From the NCBI GenBank assembly GCA_963965975.1, contig OZ014412.1:5892501-5956500 (forward strand): DNA of 64,000 nucleotides. Direction: 5' to 3'. The position numbers were made by a program, and so were the translations under genes. Shown piece by piece: positions 10,633-23,339 of the stretch (position 1 is its first letter; each line of letters starts with the position of its first letter). The notes beneath the pieces were generated by a model. That model was not told the DNA's origin, searched no databases, and saw nothing but the letters and a program-made list of their open reading frames with translations. The DNA comes from Xestospongia bergquistia (Eukaryota; Porifera; Demospongiae; Haplosclerida; Petrosiidae).

Positions 10633-12346
10633 AATGTAAACAATGTGTGTTTTAATTCACTCCAGTCTTGTATAATGTTAAATATGTCACTTTTTAGTTC
10701 ATTTTTTTATTTTGTCATGTTTTATTATAAGTCATTGAGTTATTTAAATTGTTCATTATAAGATTAGTTTATTAATTTATCAATATAAGCTTCATATGAT
10801 CACACTGTATCATTATAGCAGCAGTCGATATTATCACTCAATAGTAAGTAATATTCCCTGTCAATATTATGCATCTCTATATTATTAATATAATGTAGAG
10901 ATGTTATTTTAGTTAATGAATATTTACTTAATAAATTAATATCATATTTTAATGTTGATATGAGCATCATCCTTTTATCAAAGATAAACTTACTTTTTTC
11001 TCATATACAAACACATGTAACAACGACATTATAATGATATAATAACATAACTACATATAATATAGATCAAATGACTATCTGAATATACAAGTCAATTTTA
11101 TGCTGCATAAGCACATGACTATGTACTTATATATAACCATGTATAATACTAATAACAAGACAATATTGAGTATATATTGCAATGTATACTAAAGACAATA
11201 CAAAGTATAAGATGCTATCCAATATAATATATCACTTGAAAAATAAAGTAATTAACATAAAGCCATGAGCTAGACTAGATGAAGTATATAATAAAAAATG
11301 CAATATTTTGGAACATTATATTACATTTACATGAGCACCTACTGAACATCATCTGGTCAACTATAATATATATCATCTCACATTTCATGTGGTCAGTTAT
11401 TTTATAAATCTGTGGTCTATTACACTATTCTTCTATTGATACGCAATATTATATCTTGTCTCTACTTAATATGATCAATGGTATGTAATATTAGTTACTT
11501 TGAAAATTATGAAACTGACTGATATTATGATTAGTGTGTGTCATTTAGATATTAAACTAGTAACACTTATTGTGACATGTTTCACATTCACTTCACATCA
11601 CTTTGTTTTGTGACAGTGTATAATATGTATGAGGAAGGAAGGTCAATAGTACATGTTAACACTATTAATTTTATTGCAAAATTAATGTCTCTATATAGCT
11701 CCATCTGCTAATATACATAGTATTGCACTTAAATAAATTATGGTACTATTATTCAAGTATGTTATGATTGCTTCTATATTGTAGTGAATAAATTACAATT
11801 AGTCAGGTCTAATTTTTAGCAATTAAAATTATTTTCAATATGTCATCATTATAATTGTTAATAATAGACTCATATCAGCTGTGTAGCTGACAACTGTATA
11901 TGTTATGAATAACATCAGTTATATTGATAACTACCATTGATTATAAATTATAATATTATAATTGTACATTACATTAAAATTACTTCCAAGGTATACTAAT
12001 GTAGTTAATAGTTATTATAAACAATTATTACAACTACCAACTATAAGAACTCTGTTGTTAATGTCTATAGTATATTACACTAGGTATTTAATATATTACA
12101 TATAATTACAATGTTATATGTTATGGTTCATTGTTTATCAATAACTATTGTCTTTCAATAGGAGGTATGGACTAAATACCAATACAGATGTACAAAGTGT
12201 TATTTGTATAATAAATTCATTAAAGTTTTGTCTTTTAATGTAAGATTAAATCTAAAATGAATAGCCAGCTCTTAAAGGTTACATTAATAATCTTTATTAA
12301 ATAGAAGATTATACAAACAGACATAAAATCAATAATCAAATTTATG

Positions 12347-12523
12347 TGACCTGATTTGTATTAAAGGACCACTACTGTCAAAACATTTGTGACCTGATGT
12401 TTGAAAAGAGACCACTGTTAAAACCGCTGTTAAAAATTGAAAAAAACAATTTTCCATGTATACAGTTACTACGAATACTTGTGTATATATAGTAACTGTA
12501 TATATATAAACATAAGTGGTCTC
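12347..12523. mobile_element. MITE-like element, copy 2, right side truncated
   Basis: Begins TGACCTGATTTGTATTAAAGGACC and contains the CATTTGTGACCTGATG and central ATACAGTTACTACGAATACTTGTGT hairpin parts. The right inverted repeat is lost. Duplicated at 21791-21965. Confidence 0.75.
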
Positions 12524-12783
12524 TAATTCTATTACAATGTAGTAGTATCATTACAACAGGTGTACAGTTGTTATATGTTAACTGTCTTACATGTAATGAT
12601 GTAACATTGAGGACAGCTATAATGGGTGTTATAGTACATATATGTTAATACTGTCAATACAGTATGTTTACATACATCAGTATTTGTCACAGTAACCTTA
12701 GTAGAATACAAACAAAAGTGTATATTACTATATGACAAGTAACAGCTGTAATAACTTAATGGTCCTGTGACTCCTGTCATATG

Positions 12784-12985
12784 TGACCTGATTTGCAATA
12801 AGGGACAACTTCTGTCAAAACATTTATGACCAAATGGATAACAGTTAAAACATCTCAAAAAAGAGTTTTGTATGCTATGCATACATAGTTGTCTATGTAT
12901 ACAGAACTGTTTTTTGAGATGTTTTAACTGTTATCCTTTTTCACAAATCAGGTCATATTATGTTTTGAAAGAAGTGGTCCCTATA
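12784..12985. mobile_element. MITE-like element, copy 3
   Basis: Left end TGACCTGATTTGCAATAAGG; right half contains TTTTTGAGATGTTTTAACTG, then CACAAATCAGGTCA and TTTTGAAAGAAGTGGTCCCT. Near-complete palindrome, with a shortened centre. Confidence 0.75.
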
Positions 12986-13593
12986 TGTGATTGTAATCCC
13001 TCCAAGGCTCCCATGCACAAAGTGGTTATTACAGCTATTACTTGTCAAATAGCAATGTACATTTTGTTTGTATTCTATTAAAGATTTTGTAACATATACT
13101 GATGTATGTATATATTGTTGGGAGGATGAGATGTCATCATTTCCCTTCATACCTTACATGAGTACATCCTTATAAAGACAACTATCAAAATTAATTAAAA
13201 TGACTCTACACAATGAGTCACATGATGTGTCAACTACAAATATCACAAACAAAACATGATGAACATTCGACAGCTAGTCATGCATCCTTCTTTCAACATA
13301 TAAATGGCAACATCTCTTTACTATTATATAACTAGTATAATATTATGTCATATCATTATATAGTACCTTGTAATATTAAGAGTAGACAATGTTATGGCAA
13401 AATTAAGTATTACTATTATTAAACCAAATAAATAAATTAAATATAATTAAATAAATTATAATAATTAATTTAATATACCAATTAAATATATATATATAAA
13501 AGTAAAAATATAAACAATATTAAATTATAACTGTTACAAAATAGATTTTGCTGTTTTTAATGCTTAAGAGTTTCTTTGAATTAAAATCAAAAA

Positions 13594-15449
13594 TTAAATG
13601 TCTTTAAGTTTTTGCTCAAGTCGCTGAACTATCTATAAAAAAACAATACTTCATGGTTATATATATAAAAACAAGTAGTACCTTTATTTTTATATCTGTA
13701 TATACTTACAGACAATATTATTATAACAATTGTAGAAATTAGAATAACAACAACGAGAACAGAAGCAATGCCTATAATATATGGGGTATCACTGCGCTCA
13801 GATATTTTTGGGCCAGGAGTACGTTCTGTCTAAATATGAAAATATAATATTATGATTTATTTTAATACTTATTATAGTAATAGTAGATGTTATAGTGCCA
13901 CTTATTATTATTTGTACTGGTTTCATAGGAATAGCTGAACAAAAAATGTGAGTTGAAATATTTCATAAAGAAGTCTTACGTATATTGTCTTTCATTTGTG
14001 TTGTTCCAACAATGTTTGAAACATTAGCTTGAACTGTATAGTTGGCACCAGGAGTGACATCAAATTTCACTGTTAAACTTTGTTGAGTGCAGTCTGATTC
14101 ATCAATTTTTGAAGGATCAGCTTTATTAGTTAGAGTTACCCAGCAAAACACCAGTGGAGGTTGTTTAATGTCTGCAGGCTATAATATTTCTTAAATCAGG
14201 ACACGAAGGTTACATATTAACAAACCTTAATTATAACAAGAACATCAGCAAATGTCATATTGTCACCCGTTGTGTTTACTATCACATTGACTATTAGAGT
14301 AAAATTATACCCTAGTGAGTAATTATAATTTACAATACATTAAATTTATGAGCTTACTTCCAAAATAGAATGTTTCAGACACTTTGTTAATTCTATTATT
14401 AGAAAAGTCAAAGCCAGCCACTGATAGTTGTAGTGTTTTACTAGTATTGGATTTGTATATCATACTATTGGTTTGAAGATTATAATGTTGTCCATTAATG
14501 ATCACTCTATAACTAGATATACATTTAACTTTAGACCAGTGTATATAGACTTGATCATTAGATATTGCATTGACATTCAAGAAAGTTATATTTGTAGACT
14601 CTATGGGAGAAAACCATAGGCAATTAGTACAAATAGACTTATGTGTAATTATAGATGTTTAGTTTGATACAACCAAATAAAGAAAACTTGTGCCTTTATA
14701 ATCATTGAGTTCATGCAGTATAATTAATTACTACTTTAACATATGCCATATATACAGTGGTTGAGGATCTTAACACAATTTGTTAATTATTAGTCAGCCT
14801 ACCACTATACACATGTTGGGTAGACTATATACATAAATATGATAAAACATTGCTGTAATGATGTTTCAGTTTAAAGTCAAATTACAACAAGTATTTCTGA
14901 ATGTTTTCCTAATTAAAGGTTTGTTGTTATGGTATGCTGCCTGGTTAATTTTGTTATCTGGTTAATACATTAATAGAATTGAGATGTTTTATTATTATCA
15001 TTATTATTTTGTTATTATTATTACCCTTCACAGAGAATGTAAAGTTCTTTTTGTCAGTGTTGGTATGAGAAAAGTCATTATCAGCACATTCTAATACAGT
15101 CCCATTGAGATTGCTGGTGACATTAATTGTAGCCACAGAGATAAATTCACTTTCCCGAACACAGGTTAACTGAGTAGTAAATGGTCCTACTTTAGCAGCT
15201 GTATCACGGACCTGATTAGGATTGTAATAGTAACGCTCAGTAACATTATATCTCCATCCCAAAATGTTCGTACCATTAGTAATGCATGTCACTTTCGCTA
15301 CACTGCCGAGACATACAGATGATGGGACATCGAGTATAACTATGTAATAAATGTGAAGTAATGATGACTTAGATAAAGATCAGACCTTTAGCAGAGCAGG
15401 AAACAATGCATAAAGTGAAAGAAATCACAGACACAATAGACAAGTGCAT
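13594..15449 (-). CDS. Receptor A2: Ig-FN3-FN3-TM, short tail (T4)
   Basis: Close tandem copy of A1. Exon 1 (15449-15386) is the signal peptide (starts MHLSIVSVISFTLC). Exon 2 (15339-15025) is the Ig domain (VTCITNGTN, ILGWRYN, TVLECADN) and is almost identical to A1. FN3-1 is at about 14600-14358 (YIHWSK, SSYRVII) and FN3-2 at about 14312-14226 plus 14178-13980 (FCWVTLTNK, NYTVQANV). A stalk exon follows, then the TM exon at about 13840-13681. The last exon reads Val-Gln-Arg-Leu-Glu-Gln-Lys-Leu-Lys-Asp-Ile and stops at 13594, about nine residues longer than A1. No tyrosine signalling motif. Its ATG is 98 bases from that of B2 on the opposite strand, so the two probably share a promoter. A receptor that signals through a partner, or a decoy, would fit, but no partner is identified. 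Confidence 0.82.
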
Positions 15450-15547
15450 CTCCTCGGACGAATGAAAATTAAAATGGGCGTTGAACTTAACTGGGATGTC
15501 CCCACCCTAACCAACACAGGGCAATGTTGAATCACTACTTCAACATC
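15450..15547. promoter_or_regulatory. 98-base divergent promoter between A2 and B2
   Basis: The whole space between two opposed start codons. It includes AAAATGGGCGTTGAACTTAA, GGGATGTCCCCACCC and CCAACACAGGGC, all conserved in copy 1 on the B1 side. AAAATGGGCGTTGAACT also survives upstream of A3 (29987-30003), where the rest diverges. The TATA-like bases present before B1 are deleted here. Function is inferred from position and conservation. Confidence 0.6.
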
Positions 15548-18500
15548 ATGATTCTCTTCATACTTCTGCCTTTCTTTTTGGTTGATATTGCTTTCCGTGA
15601 GTTTATTTTTTATTTTTTTACATGTAGTTATGACTAATATTAATTATTCTATAATGTCAGCTTTTTCTACACTCAATCAAACATCTCCATTTTATTCGCC
15701 TGTGTGTCTTGGAGATACTGTAGAATTCACTTGTATTGCTAGTGGTACTGGATCTACTTTTTGGAAAGTAAATGAAGGAGTAGCACTTCGTTTACACAGT
15801 GGCAAACAGTCTGATTCCATTGAAAGTTTTACATTAAACGTTATAGAGATAAATGGCACAACAGTAGTATCTACTGCTACTGTTCAAACTGTCACATTAC
15901 AATTAAATGGAGCTAGTATTAGTTGTTCTGCTAATTTACAAGGTCCATACATTACACAGTCAATAAATATAGCAGGTAACTTTAGCTTAGTTATATTTAG
16001 TAACATATCATCTACTTACTTTACAGGTCCACCAGATATAGTCAATAATGTCACTATTATATCTGTTAATAGTACATCAGCTATATTGAGTTGGTCTCCA
16101 GGATATTACTGTGTAGTGTACTATACTATCGCTGTACTCAGTAGCAGTACTTATAATACAGATCAATATAATACAAGTGATAATGCTACATCAATTATTA
16201 TAAACCTTGTAACAGGAGTACAATATTTATTTATTGCTACTGCTAGAGACAGCTATGGAAGAATAGGACCTCCTAGTCAGTTATTAAAGTATACTTGGGA
16301 TGGTAAGATAAAATAAACAAGTTTGTGTTAAATAATTTTATCTTTTAAAGTACCATTACAAGTTATAAACATCACATGGTTTTCAATTTCAAATACTGAT
16401 ACTGAACTAATTTGGATAGTAAGATAATTTTAAAATAATACTATCTTTCAATATCATTTTTAAATTCATAGCCACAAGAAGACATATCTCGTCCTTCTAT
16501 TCTATATTATATTGTGACAAATCCATTGACTAATACAGTTATTAATACTACTAATACCAGTGTTATTATTACTGGACTAACTCCTGGTCAATATTATAAT
16601 ATTAATATTACAGCTGTTAATATCATTGGACCTGGTCCTGTACTTATGATAAATGGTAAGTTAATATAATATTGTAGAGATATTGGTTAATAAGATTTGT
16701 TACAGTTATAATACCGTCAATAGTGACAAGTTCTTCAAGTTAGTTTCAAATATGTATATATCATTTTATTTCACTTATGTCTAGCTACTGCATTGACATC
16801 TACTACACAAACATTATCAGTACCATTATCATTAACTAGTATGTGAACTAAACAAATTGAGTATTTTATTAATATAGTTTTTACTATAGCAACATCAACA
16901 TCTATAGTTATCTCTACAGATCCTTTTAGTCCAGTAATGACTACAATCTCATCATCCATAACAAAACAAAGTGATTTGATTGACTTGGAATTGATACATT
17001 TTTATATTATATTTAGATACTGTTAGTATCACTCCATTGACTTTATATTCTTCTAATGTGAAAATGGAGACACTTAAGTTAGTTGGTCCAATTGCTGGTG
17101 TTATTGTTGGACTTATTGCTATTATCACTATATCTGTTGTTTTATTTATGATTATAACAATAAGATTAAGAAGAAAAGCAAACAGTATGTCACTATTTTG
17201 ACTTGATTCATAATAAGGGACCAGTACTGGCAAAACATTTGTGAACTGATTCATGGAAAAAGACCACTGTTAAAACATCTCAAAGAACAGTTGTGTATAC
17301 ATACAGTTACTATATATGCACAACTATTCAAGGTAACTGTATGTATACAAAACTTTTTTTGAGGTATTTTAACAGTGGTCCCTTTTCACAAATCTAGTCA
17401 CAACTGTTTTGACAGGAGTGTTCCCCTTATTACAAATCAGGTCACATATACAAAACTGAGATGATATAGTACTTTCATTTTTATTGTTGCAGGGTACAAG
17501 CCATCAAATAGATCATTGGGAAGGTTAACATAAGTTTGTAATTATATATACTAACAATTTAATGTCATTATAGGGACAATTCAAGTAATGAAAATAAGGT
17601 AAATACATTTTTGACTTACTATTTATTGAAGTGTCCCACTCACTTACTTCTATAGTCAATTAGAGAAACAATATTGACTTTTGAACATGAGGTAAAATAC
17701 ACATTTAAAATAAAATATACATGTAACTTACCTTTATGACTGAATATGGATAGCTAATACTACTTATTAAATATTAAATTAATATTATTAATAATATATA
17801 ATAATATTAATATTATTAATAATAATTTATTAAATTAAATGAACAATTTGTCTTATATTATATAGCCACTAAGAGAACTTCCTGTCGAATAATATTACAT
17901 TTAGATTAAATCTATCTATTTTCTTTCAGTTATCTTCAGACCCTACCTATGCTGAAGTAAAGAAAAAACCACAACTTCTATCTTTACAGTATGATGAAGT
18001 CCGTCCTCCAGTGTCTCCATACTCACCTATTAATGACCATCTACCTCCTATAACTCTGTTCCATGGTGGAGATGACCCTCTTGTACCACCATGTAATGGA
18101 CTTATGACAGCTCAGTACTCTGAAGTTAAAAGAGAAAATATGGCACCTCATTTACTACCACATATCAGTACAACAGCTAGAGATTATTCAGTATTAAAGA
18201 GAGATGATATATCTAATGTACCACTACATAATGTGACAGTTGGAAAAGACTACTCTGTCATAAAGAGAGATGGTGTACCTTATAATTTAGCAGCTGAATG
18301 CAATGATTCTGTCTTGAAGAGAGAAGACAGAGAGGTTAGTTAAACATAGGTAGACAATCATAGTCTAATTTACAATATTGTTATTATAGAGCAAAGGAAA
18401 TAATAATTCTCAGTTACAACAGACTTCAACTCTAAACAATGAAGTATGGGATAATACAGTCCACTATATCATAATAACTTAAATTATATTAGATGAACAA

Positions 18501-18866
18501 ACAAACTGGAGCTGGAGCTAAGCCAAAAGGAGCTGGAGGTATAATATATACTGAACTAGGCAATGTTCCTAAGAACAGACCAATGGCACCTCCTATATCA
18601 ATTACAGAGCAGTCTGTTATCTACTCTGACATCAAGGCATCAACTGATCCTAATAAGGTATCAAATGTCATATACATCAATGTTACTATAGTTACCATTC
18701 TCTCCATTGTCACAAGTAGAGGCTCTCTATAAGAGGCGCTATGATACAAGCTCATTTAGGAGACTTGGAGATCCCTCCACCACGTCCTCCTAAATCTGCT
18801 CCCAAACCTGGTTCCCATACCAATGGAGGAAGATCAATAACAGTCTCCTCTTTACATCACCTGTAA
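15548..18866 (+). CDS. Receptor B2: Ig-FN3-FN3-TM with intact long tyrosine-motif tail (T1)
   Basis: Exons: signal 15548-15596; alpha Ig 15628-15975 (SPVCLGDTVEFTCIAS, STFWKV, ASISCSANL); FN3-1 16027-16302; FN3-2 16351-16418 and 16472-16655; Ser/Thr stalk exons; TM 17017-17184 (IAGVIVGLIAIITISVVLF, then RLRRK); small tail exons; main tail 17930-18334; then about 18391-18444, 18493-18657 and 18720-18866. All junctions keep frame. The tail of about 230 residues contains YAEV, YDEV, YSPI, YSEV, YSVL, YSVI, YTEL and YSDI. Four of these (LQYDEV, SPYSPI, IIYTEL, VIYSDI) fit the strict ITIM form [S/I/V/L]xYxx[I/V/L]. A Pro-rich PPPRPPKSAPKPG near the end suits SH3 domains. One motif tyrosine present in the B1 DNA is Asp here (CNDSVL). 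Predicted to recruit SH2 phosphatases or adaptors after phosphorylation (family inference). Confidence 0.85.
17199..17444. mobile_element. MITE-like element, copy 4 (intron of B2)
   Basis: Same position and nearly the same sequence as the copy in B1 (8969-9213), inherited through duplication of the receptor pair. Confidence 0.8.
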
Positions 18867-20138
18867 AATGTAAACAATGTGTGTTTTAATTCACTCCAGT
18901 CTTGTATAATGTTAACTATGTCACTTTTTAGTTCATTATTTTATTTTGTCATGTTTTATTATAAGTCATTGAGTTATTTAATGTTCATTATAAGACTAGT
19001 TATTAATTTATCAATATGAGGATCTATATGATCACTTTGTAATTGTGTTATCATAATGTAGAGATGTTATTTTAGTTAATATATGTTTACTTAATAAATT
19101 AACATCATATTTTACATGAACATCATCCTTTTATCAAAGATAAACTTATTTTATCATCATATATAAACAAACACACATAGTACTATAGACCATACAAGTA
19201 CCTACAAACTACAATGTAATATAATATACCACATAATTGACATGAAGCCATAAACTATTGTAGACCATATAAATTACAGTCACTATGTAATATAATATAT
19301 CACATAATGAACATAGAGTAATAGATAAAGAACTAATACACCATGAAGTTACAAACACTATATGTTCAGTATACAAGTACTTTTAATGTACATGTTATAT
19401 AATGTAATACTTTAATATATATTAGCTACTTTGAAAACTAGTGTATGTATAAAACTGACTGATGATGTGGTTAGTTGAAGATATAATGTATTAATTACAG
19501 CTGGTAATTGACAGGATTATCTAGTTCAAGTAATGTTATTGATAATATGACATGAAACTGATAATGGTAAAGTTGATTATATTATAATTAGGTTTAACTT
19601 ACCACAATTTGAAGATAATATGAGATAATCAATCAATTAAAAAATACAACACAACAACAATATATCAAATAAAAAACTTTCATTATTTACAACGAAAGGA
19701 TTTAACAAAGAATGAACTAGTTACTTTTATAACAAGTGAGTTAATATGTCATTAGATTTTGCTATTTTTACCACAAAAACCAATCAGTAAATCATCCTTA
19801 ATACATGTACATGTATATAGTACTCAACAACACACACACACATACAGTAATTATAACATGTGGTCTGTTCAGTTTACATTAACTATCATAACATATGTAC
19901 TTCATTTCCTTTATAACCAACAAAATATAATATATAGTATATAAAACAAGGAAAGGTGACTATAAGTACATCTTGATGTGTGTGTGTCAGTTATATGTTA
20001 AACTAGTAACACTTATTGTGACATATTACAAGTTCATTTCACACCACTTTGTCTTGTGACAGTGTATACTGTATGAGAAAGGAAGGCCAATAGTACATGT
20101 TAACACTACTAATCACTATAATATGTTACTCTCTATAG

Positions 20139-20198
20139 AGTTCCCATGGCAATGAAGAACAATCAACTACAGTCAGTTCCTCCATCCATCATCTGTAA
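20139..20198 (+). pseudogene. Remnant of a B-type (T1) terminal exon
   Basis: After an AG, reads Ser-Ser-His-Gly-Asn-Glu-Glu..Val-Ser-Ser-Ser-Ile-His-His-Leu-stop, aligned with the C-terminus of B1 and B2. The following 3' flank is also homologous. It shows that a third T1-tailed copy once existed here, and it confirms the frame used for the last exon of B1/B2. Confidence 0.7.
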
Positions 20199-21790
20199 AA
20201 TGAAAACCATATGTTTTAATTCACTGCTGATTTGAATAATGTTATAATGTGTCACTTTTTAGTTCATTATTTTATTGTGTCATGTTTTATTATAAGTTAT
20301 TGAGTTATTTAGTGTTCATTATAAGACTAGTTATTAATTTATCAATATAAGCTTCATATGATCACATTGTATCATTATAGCAGCAGTCGATATTATCACT
20401 CAATAGTAAGTAATATTCCCTGTCAATATTATGCATCTCTATATTATTAATATAATGTAGAGATGTTATTTTAGTTAATGAATATTTACTTAATAAATTA
20501 ATATCATATTTTAATGTTCATATGAGCATCATCCTTTTATCAAAGATAAACTTACTTTTTTCTCATATACAAACACATATAACAACAACCATCTACAGAC
20601 TTTATAATGATATAATAACATAACTACATATAATATAGATCAAATGACTATCTGAATATACAAGTCAATTTTATGCTGCATAAGCACATGACTATGTACT
20701 TATATATAACCATGCATAATACTAATAACAAGACAATATTGAGTATATATTGCAATGTATACTAAAGACAATACAAAGTATAAGATGCTATCCAATATAA
20801 TATATCACTTGAAAAATAAAGTAATTAACATGAAGCCATGAGCTAGACTAGATGAAGTATATAATAAAAAATGCAACATTTTGGAACATTATATTACATT
20901 TACATGAGCACCTACTGAACTGGTCAACTATAATATATATCATCTCACATTTCATGCGGTCAGTTATAGTTATTTTATAAATCTGTGGTCTATTACACTA
21001 TTCTTCTATTGATACGCAATATTATATCTTGTCTCTACTTAATATGATCAATGGTATGTAATATTAGTTACTTTGAAAATTATGAAACTGACTGATATTA
21101 TGATTATTAGAAGATATAATGTATTAATTATAGCTGGTAATTGTCTGGGTTATCTAGTTCTAATAATGTTATTGATATTATAACATGAAACTGATAATGA
21201 TAAAGTTAATTTTTATTATAATTAGGTTTAACTTACCACTATTTGATGATAATATGAGATAAACTATCAATTGAAAAACACAGTAAAACACCAATATATC
21301 AAATATAAAACTTCCATTATTTACAGTGAAAGAACTGAACTTAAAAGGGACCAGTTACTTTTATAACGTCAAGTGGGTTACTTTGTCATCAGATTTTTGG
21401 AATTTTTACCACAAAAACCAATTAGTATATAATCCTCAATACATGTACATGTACATGTACATGTATATAGTATATACTTTATATTAACTATCATAACATA
21501 TGTACTTCATTTCCTTTATAACCAACAAAATATAATATATAGTATATAAAAGAAGTAAAGGTAACTTTATAATATTACTAGTACATCATTGATGTGTGTG
21601 TGTGTGTGTGTGTGTCATTTAGATATTATAGATGTACAAAGTGTTATTTGTATAATAAATTCATTAAAGTTTTGTCTTTTAATGGAAAATTAGACCTAAA
21701 ATGAATAGCCAGCCCTTAATGGTTACATTAATAATCTTTGTTAAATAGAAGATTATACAAACAGACATAAAATCAATAATCAAATTTATG

Positions 21791-21965
21791 TGACCTGATT
21801 TGTATTAAAGGACCACTGTCAAAACATTTGTGACTTGATGTTTGAAAAGGGACCACTGTTAAAACCCCTGTTAAAAACTGAAAAAAAACAATTTTCCATG
21901 TATACAGTTACTACGAATACTTGTGTATATATAGTAACTGTAACATATATACAATAAGTGATACT
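21791..21965. mobile_element. MITE-like element, copy 5, right side truncated
   Basis: Starts TGACCTGATTTGTATTAAAGG. It carries the same truncation as 12347-12523, so it was copied as part of the segmental duplication. Confidence 0.75.
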
Positions 21966-23339
21966 GTCATTAGTTATATATCACTTAAGCAGCTGCTATA
22001 AATACATAGTTTGTCATACATTAAAGTTATTATAGTTATAAAAGAACAACTCTTAATTAACTCCCACTCTAATGAACATTCTTTTTACCTTTTGACAGAA
22101 TGGGTGGAGTTCCAGATTTAGTAGTCATCAGAGGAAACATTGTTGAAGTTAGCCTCACATTCCTAAGAAAACCACATCATAGACATTCCAAAAGCCTACT
22201 CAATAGGATGATTTGAATGTGAGGCTGAAGCAGTGCTTTCACGTGAAAGAAGGTTTGTGTTTTGGATTTGCTTATATATGAATATGAAAATATCCTTGGC
22301 TCACTTCTAGGTTTAGTATATAATGTATGAACTGAGAATATGGCAATCAGGTCAGCAGTGCCAGCTGTGTTTCACTGCCAGAACTGAGTAAATGAAGGTA
22401 ACCTGAGACTCATATATCTATCCCTACACCTACAGGGGAGATGTTTGATTTAAATTAATAGATAACTTGTCTCTCGTGTCCAGATATGAGTGTCCAACTG
22501 CCAAATGATAGTTTCATTACCTCCTAATCAATTGTGATGAGTTTGAGCAATGCTTTTTGAGGATTGTAAGAACTTGAAATACATGCTAAATGCAGAGTGA
22601 GTATAGATATGGCTGACGTATACTATAACGAAGTAGTCATTGCCTCAAACCTTCACTGTGGCCTTGCTATATTATATGGACTACCTAGTGATAAGTATTG
22701 GAGGCATGGTAAGTATCATGATATAACAGTAGTTCATGGGATACACATATCTGGACACAGACAAATCAGTTTATTAGTTTGAACAGACCTTTCTACTAGA
22801 GTGGAAGTGGTCAGGCTATGCTAGACTAAGTGTACATGACCAATATCAAATATAATGAGAGATCAATGTTTTGTGGAAGTGCATAGTATTTATGTACTAG
22901 CTTTACATGACCAATTTATTGTTAAAAGTACTAAAGGAAGAAGTTTATAAGAAAAATACATGGTTCAACATTTTCCATTTTTAATTGAAGGAGACATAGT
23001 ACCTACGCTTGCAATGGTCTCAACTGTATTCTTGCATACAAAATATATGTGAATATAATTAATACAAACAATGTACTATATACCTTAATAGTCCAACAAA
23101 AATAGTTATTTTGACATTTTCTTTTTTTGCTGGGTGGAGACACCACACCTACTCTTGTAATGGTCTCCACTACATTTGTACTTACAAAACTCCAACAAGT
23201 ACCATATCTTATTACTTAGCTGGTAGGTCTTATAACCAGTTTGACTAAATGATTACTTATCTATTTCAGAGATTTATTTGAGTTCTTCGGTCATTTAAAC
23301 TAGTTTCATTTAGTCTCCTCTCTCCTCTTATACTACAAA

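Larger units (their letters stand above)
10633..13593. other. Intergenic block, largely duplicated downstream of B2
   Basis: No genes seen. 10640-11560 is closely repeated at 20195-21115, and 12170-12523 at 21620-21965, so the 3' flank of B1 was copied along with the receptor pair. It contains two palindromic MITE-like copies (12347-12523 and 12784-12985). From 13320 the sequence is the 3' flank of A2, matching 2620-2880. Apparent open frames at 12571-13150 lie across the palindromes and have no coding features. Confidence 0.65.
18867..23339. other. Intergenic block of nested duplications downstream of B2
   Basis: No intact gene. 20195-21115 repeats 10640-11560, and 19480-19650 resembles 21110-21280. 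At 20139-20198 a remnant of the B-type last exon reads SSHGNEEQSTT..SIHHL-stop, matching the GSH.NGGRS..SSLHHL end of B1/B2. A (TG)n run lies at 21594-21615. A 12-base inverted repeat AGCCTCACATTC / GAATGTGAGGCT sits at about 22149 and 22216. A 61-codon open frame at 22597-22782 has no recognisable family and no neighbours; I do not call it. 22800-23339 shows nothing beyond two similar stretches near 22990 and 23130. Confidence 0.55.

Noticed and set aside
12571-13150. Overlapping open frames on both strands between B1 and A2
   Set aside because: They cover a palindromic repeat and have no coding features or homologous copies with conserved frame.
13594-15449. Calling the A receptors activating in the vertebrate sense
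   Set aside because: Their TM segments show no basic residue for pairing with an ITAM adaptor, so only the short tail supports the idea.
22597-22782. 61-codon frame starting MSIDMADVYYNEV
   Set aside because: No family recognised, no neighbouring exons, and not conserved in the duplicated blocks.
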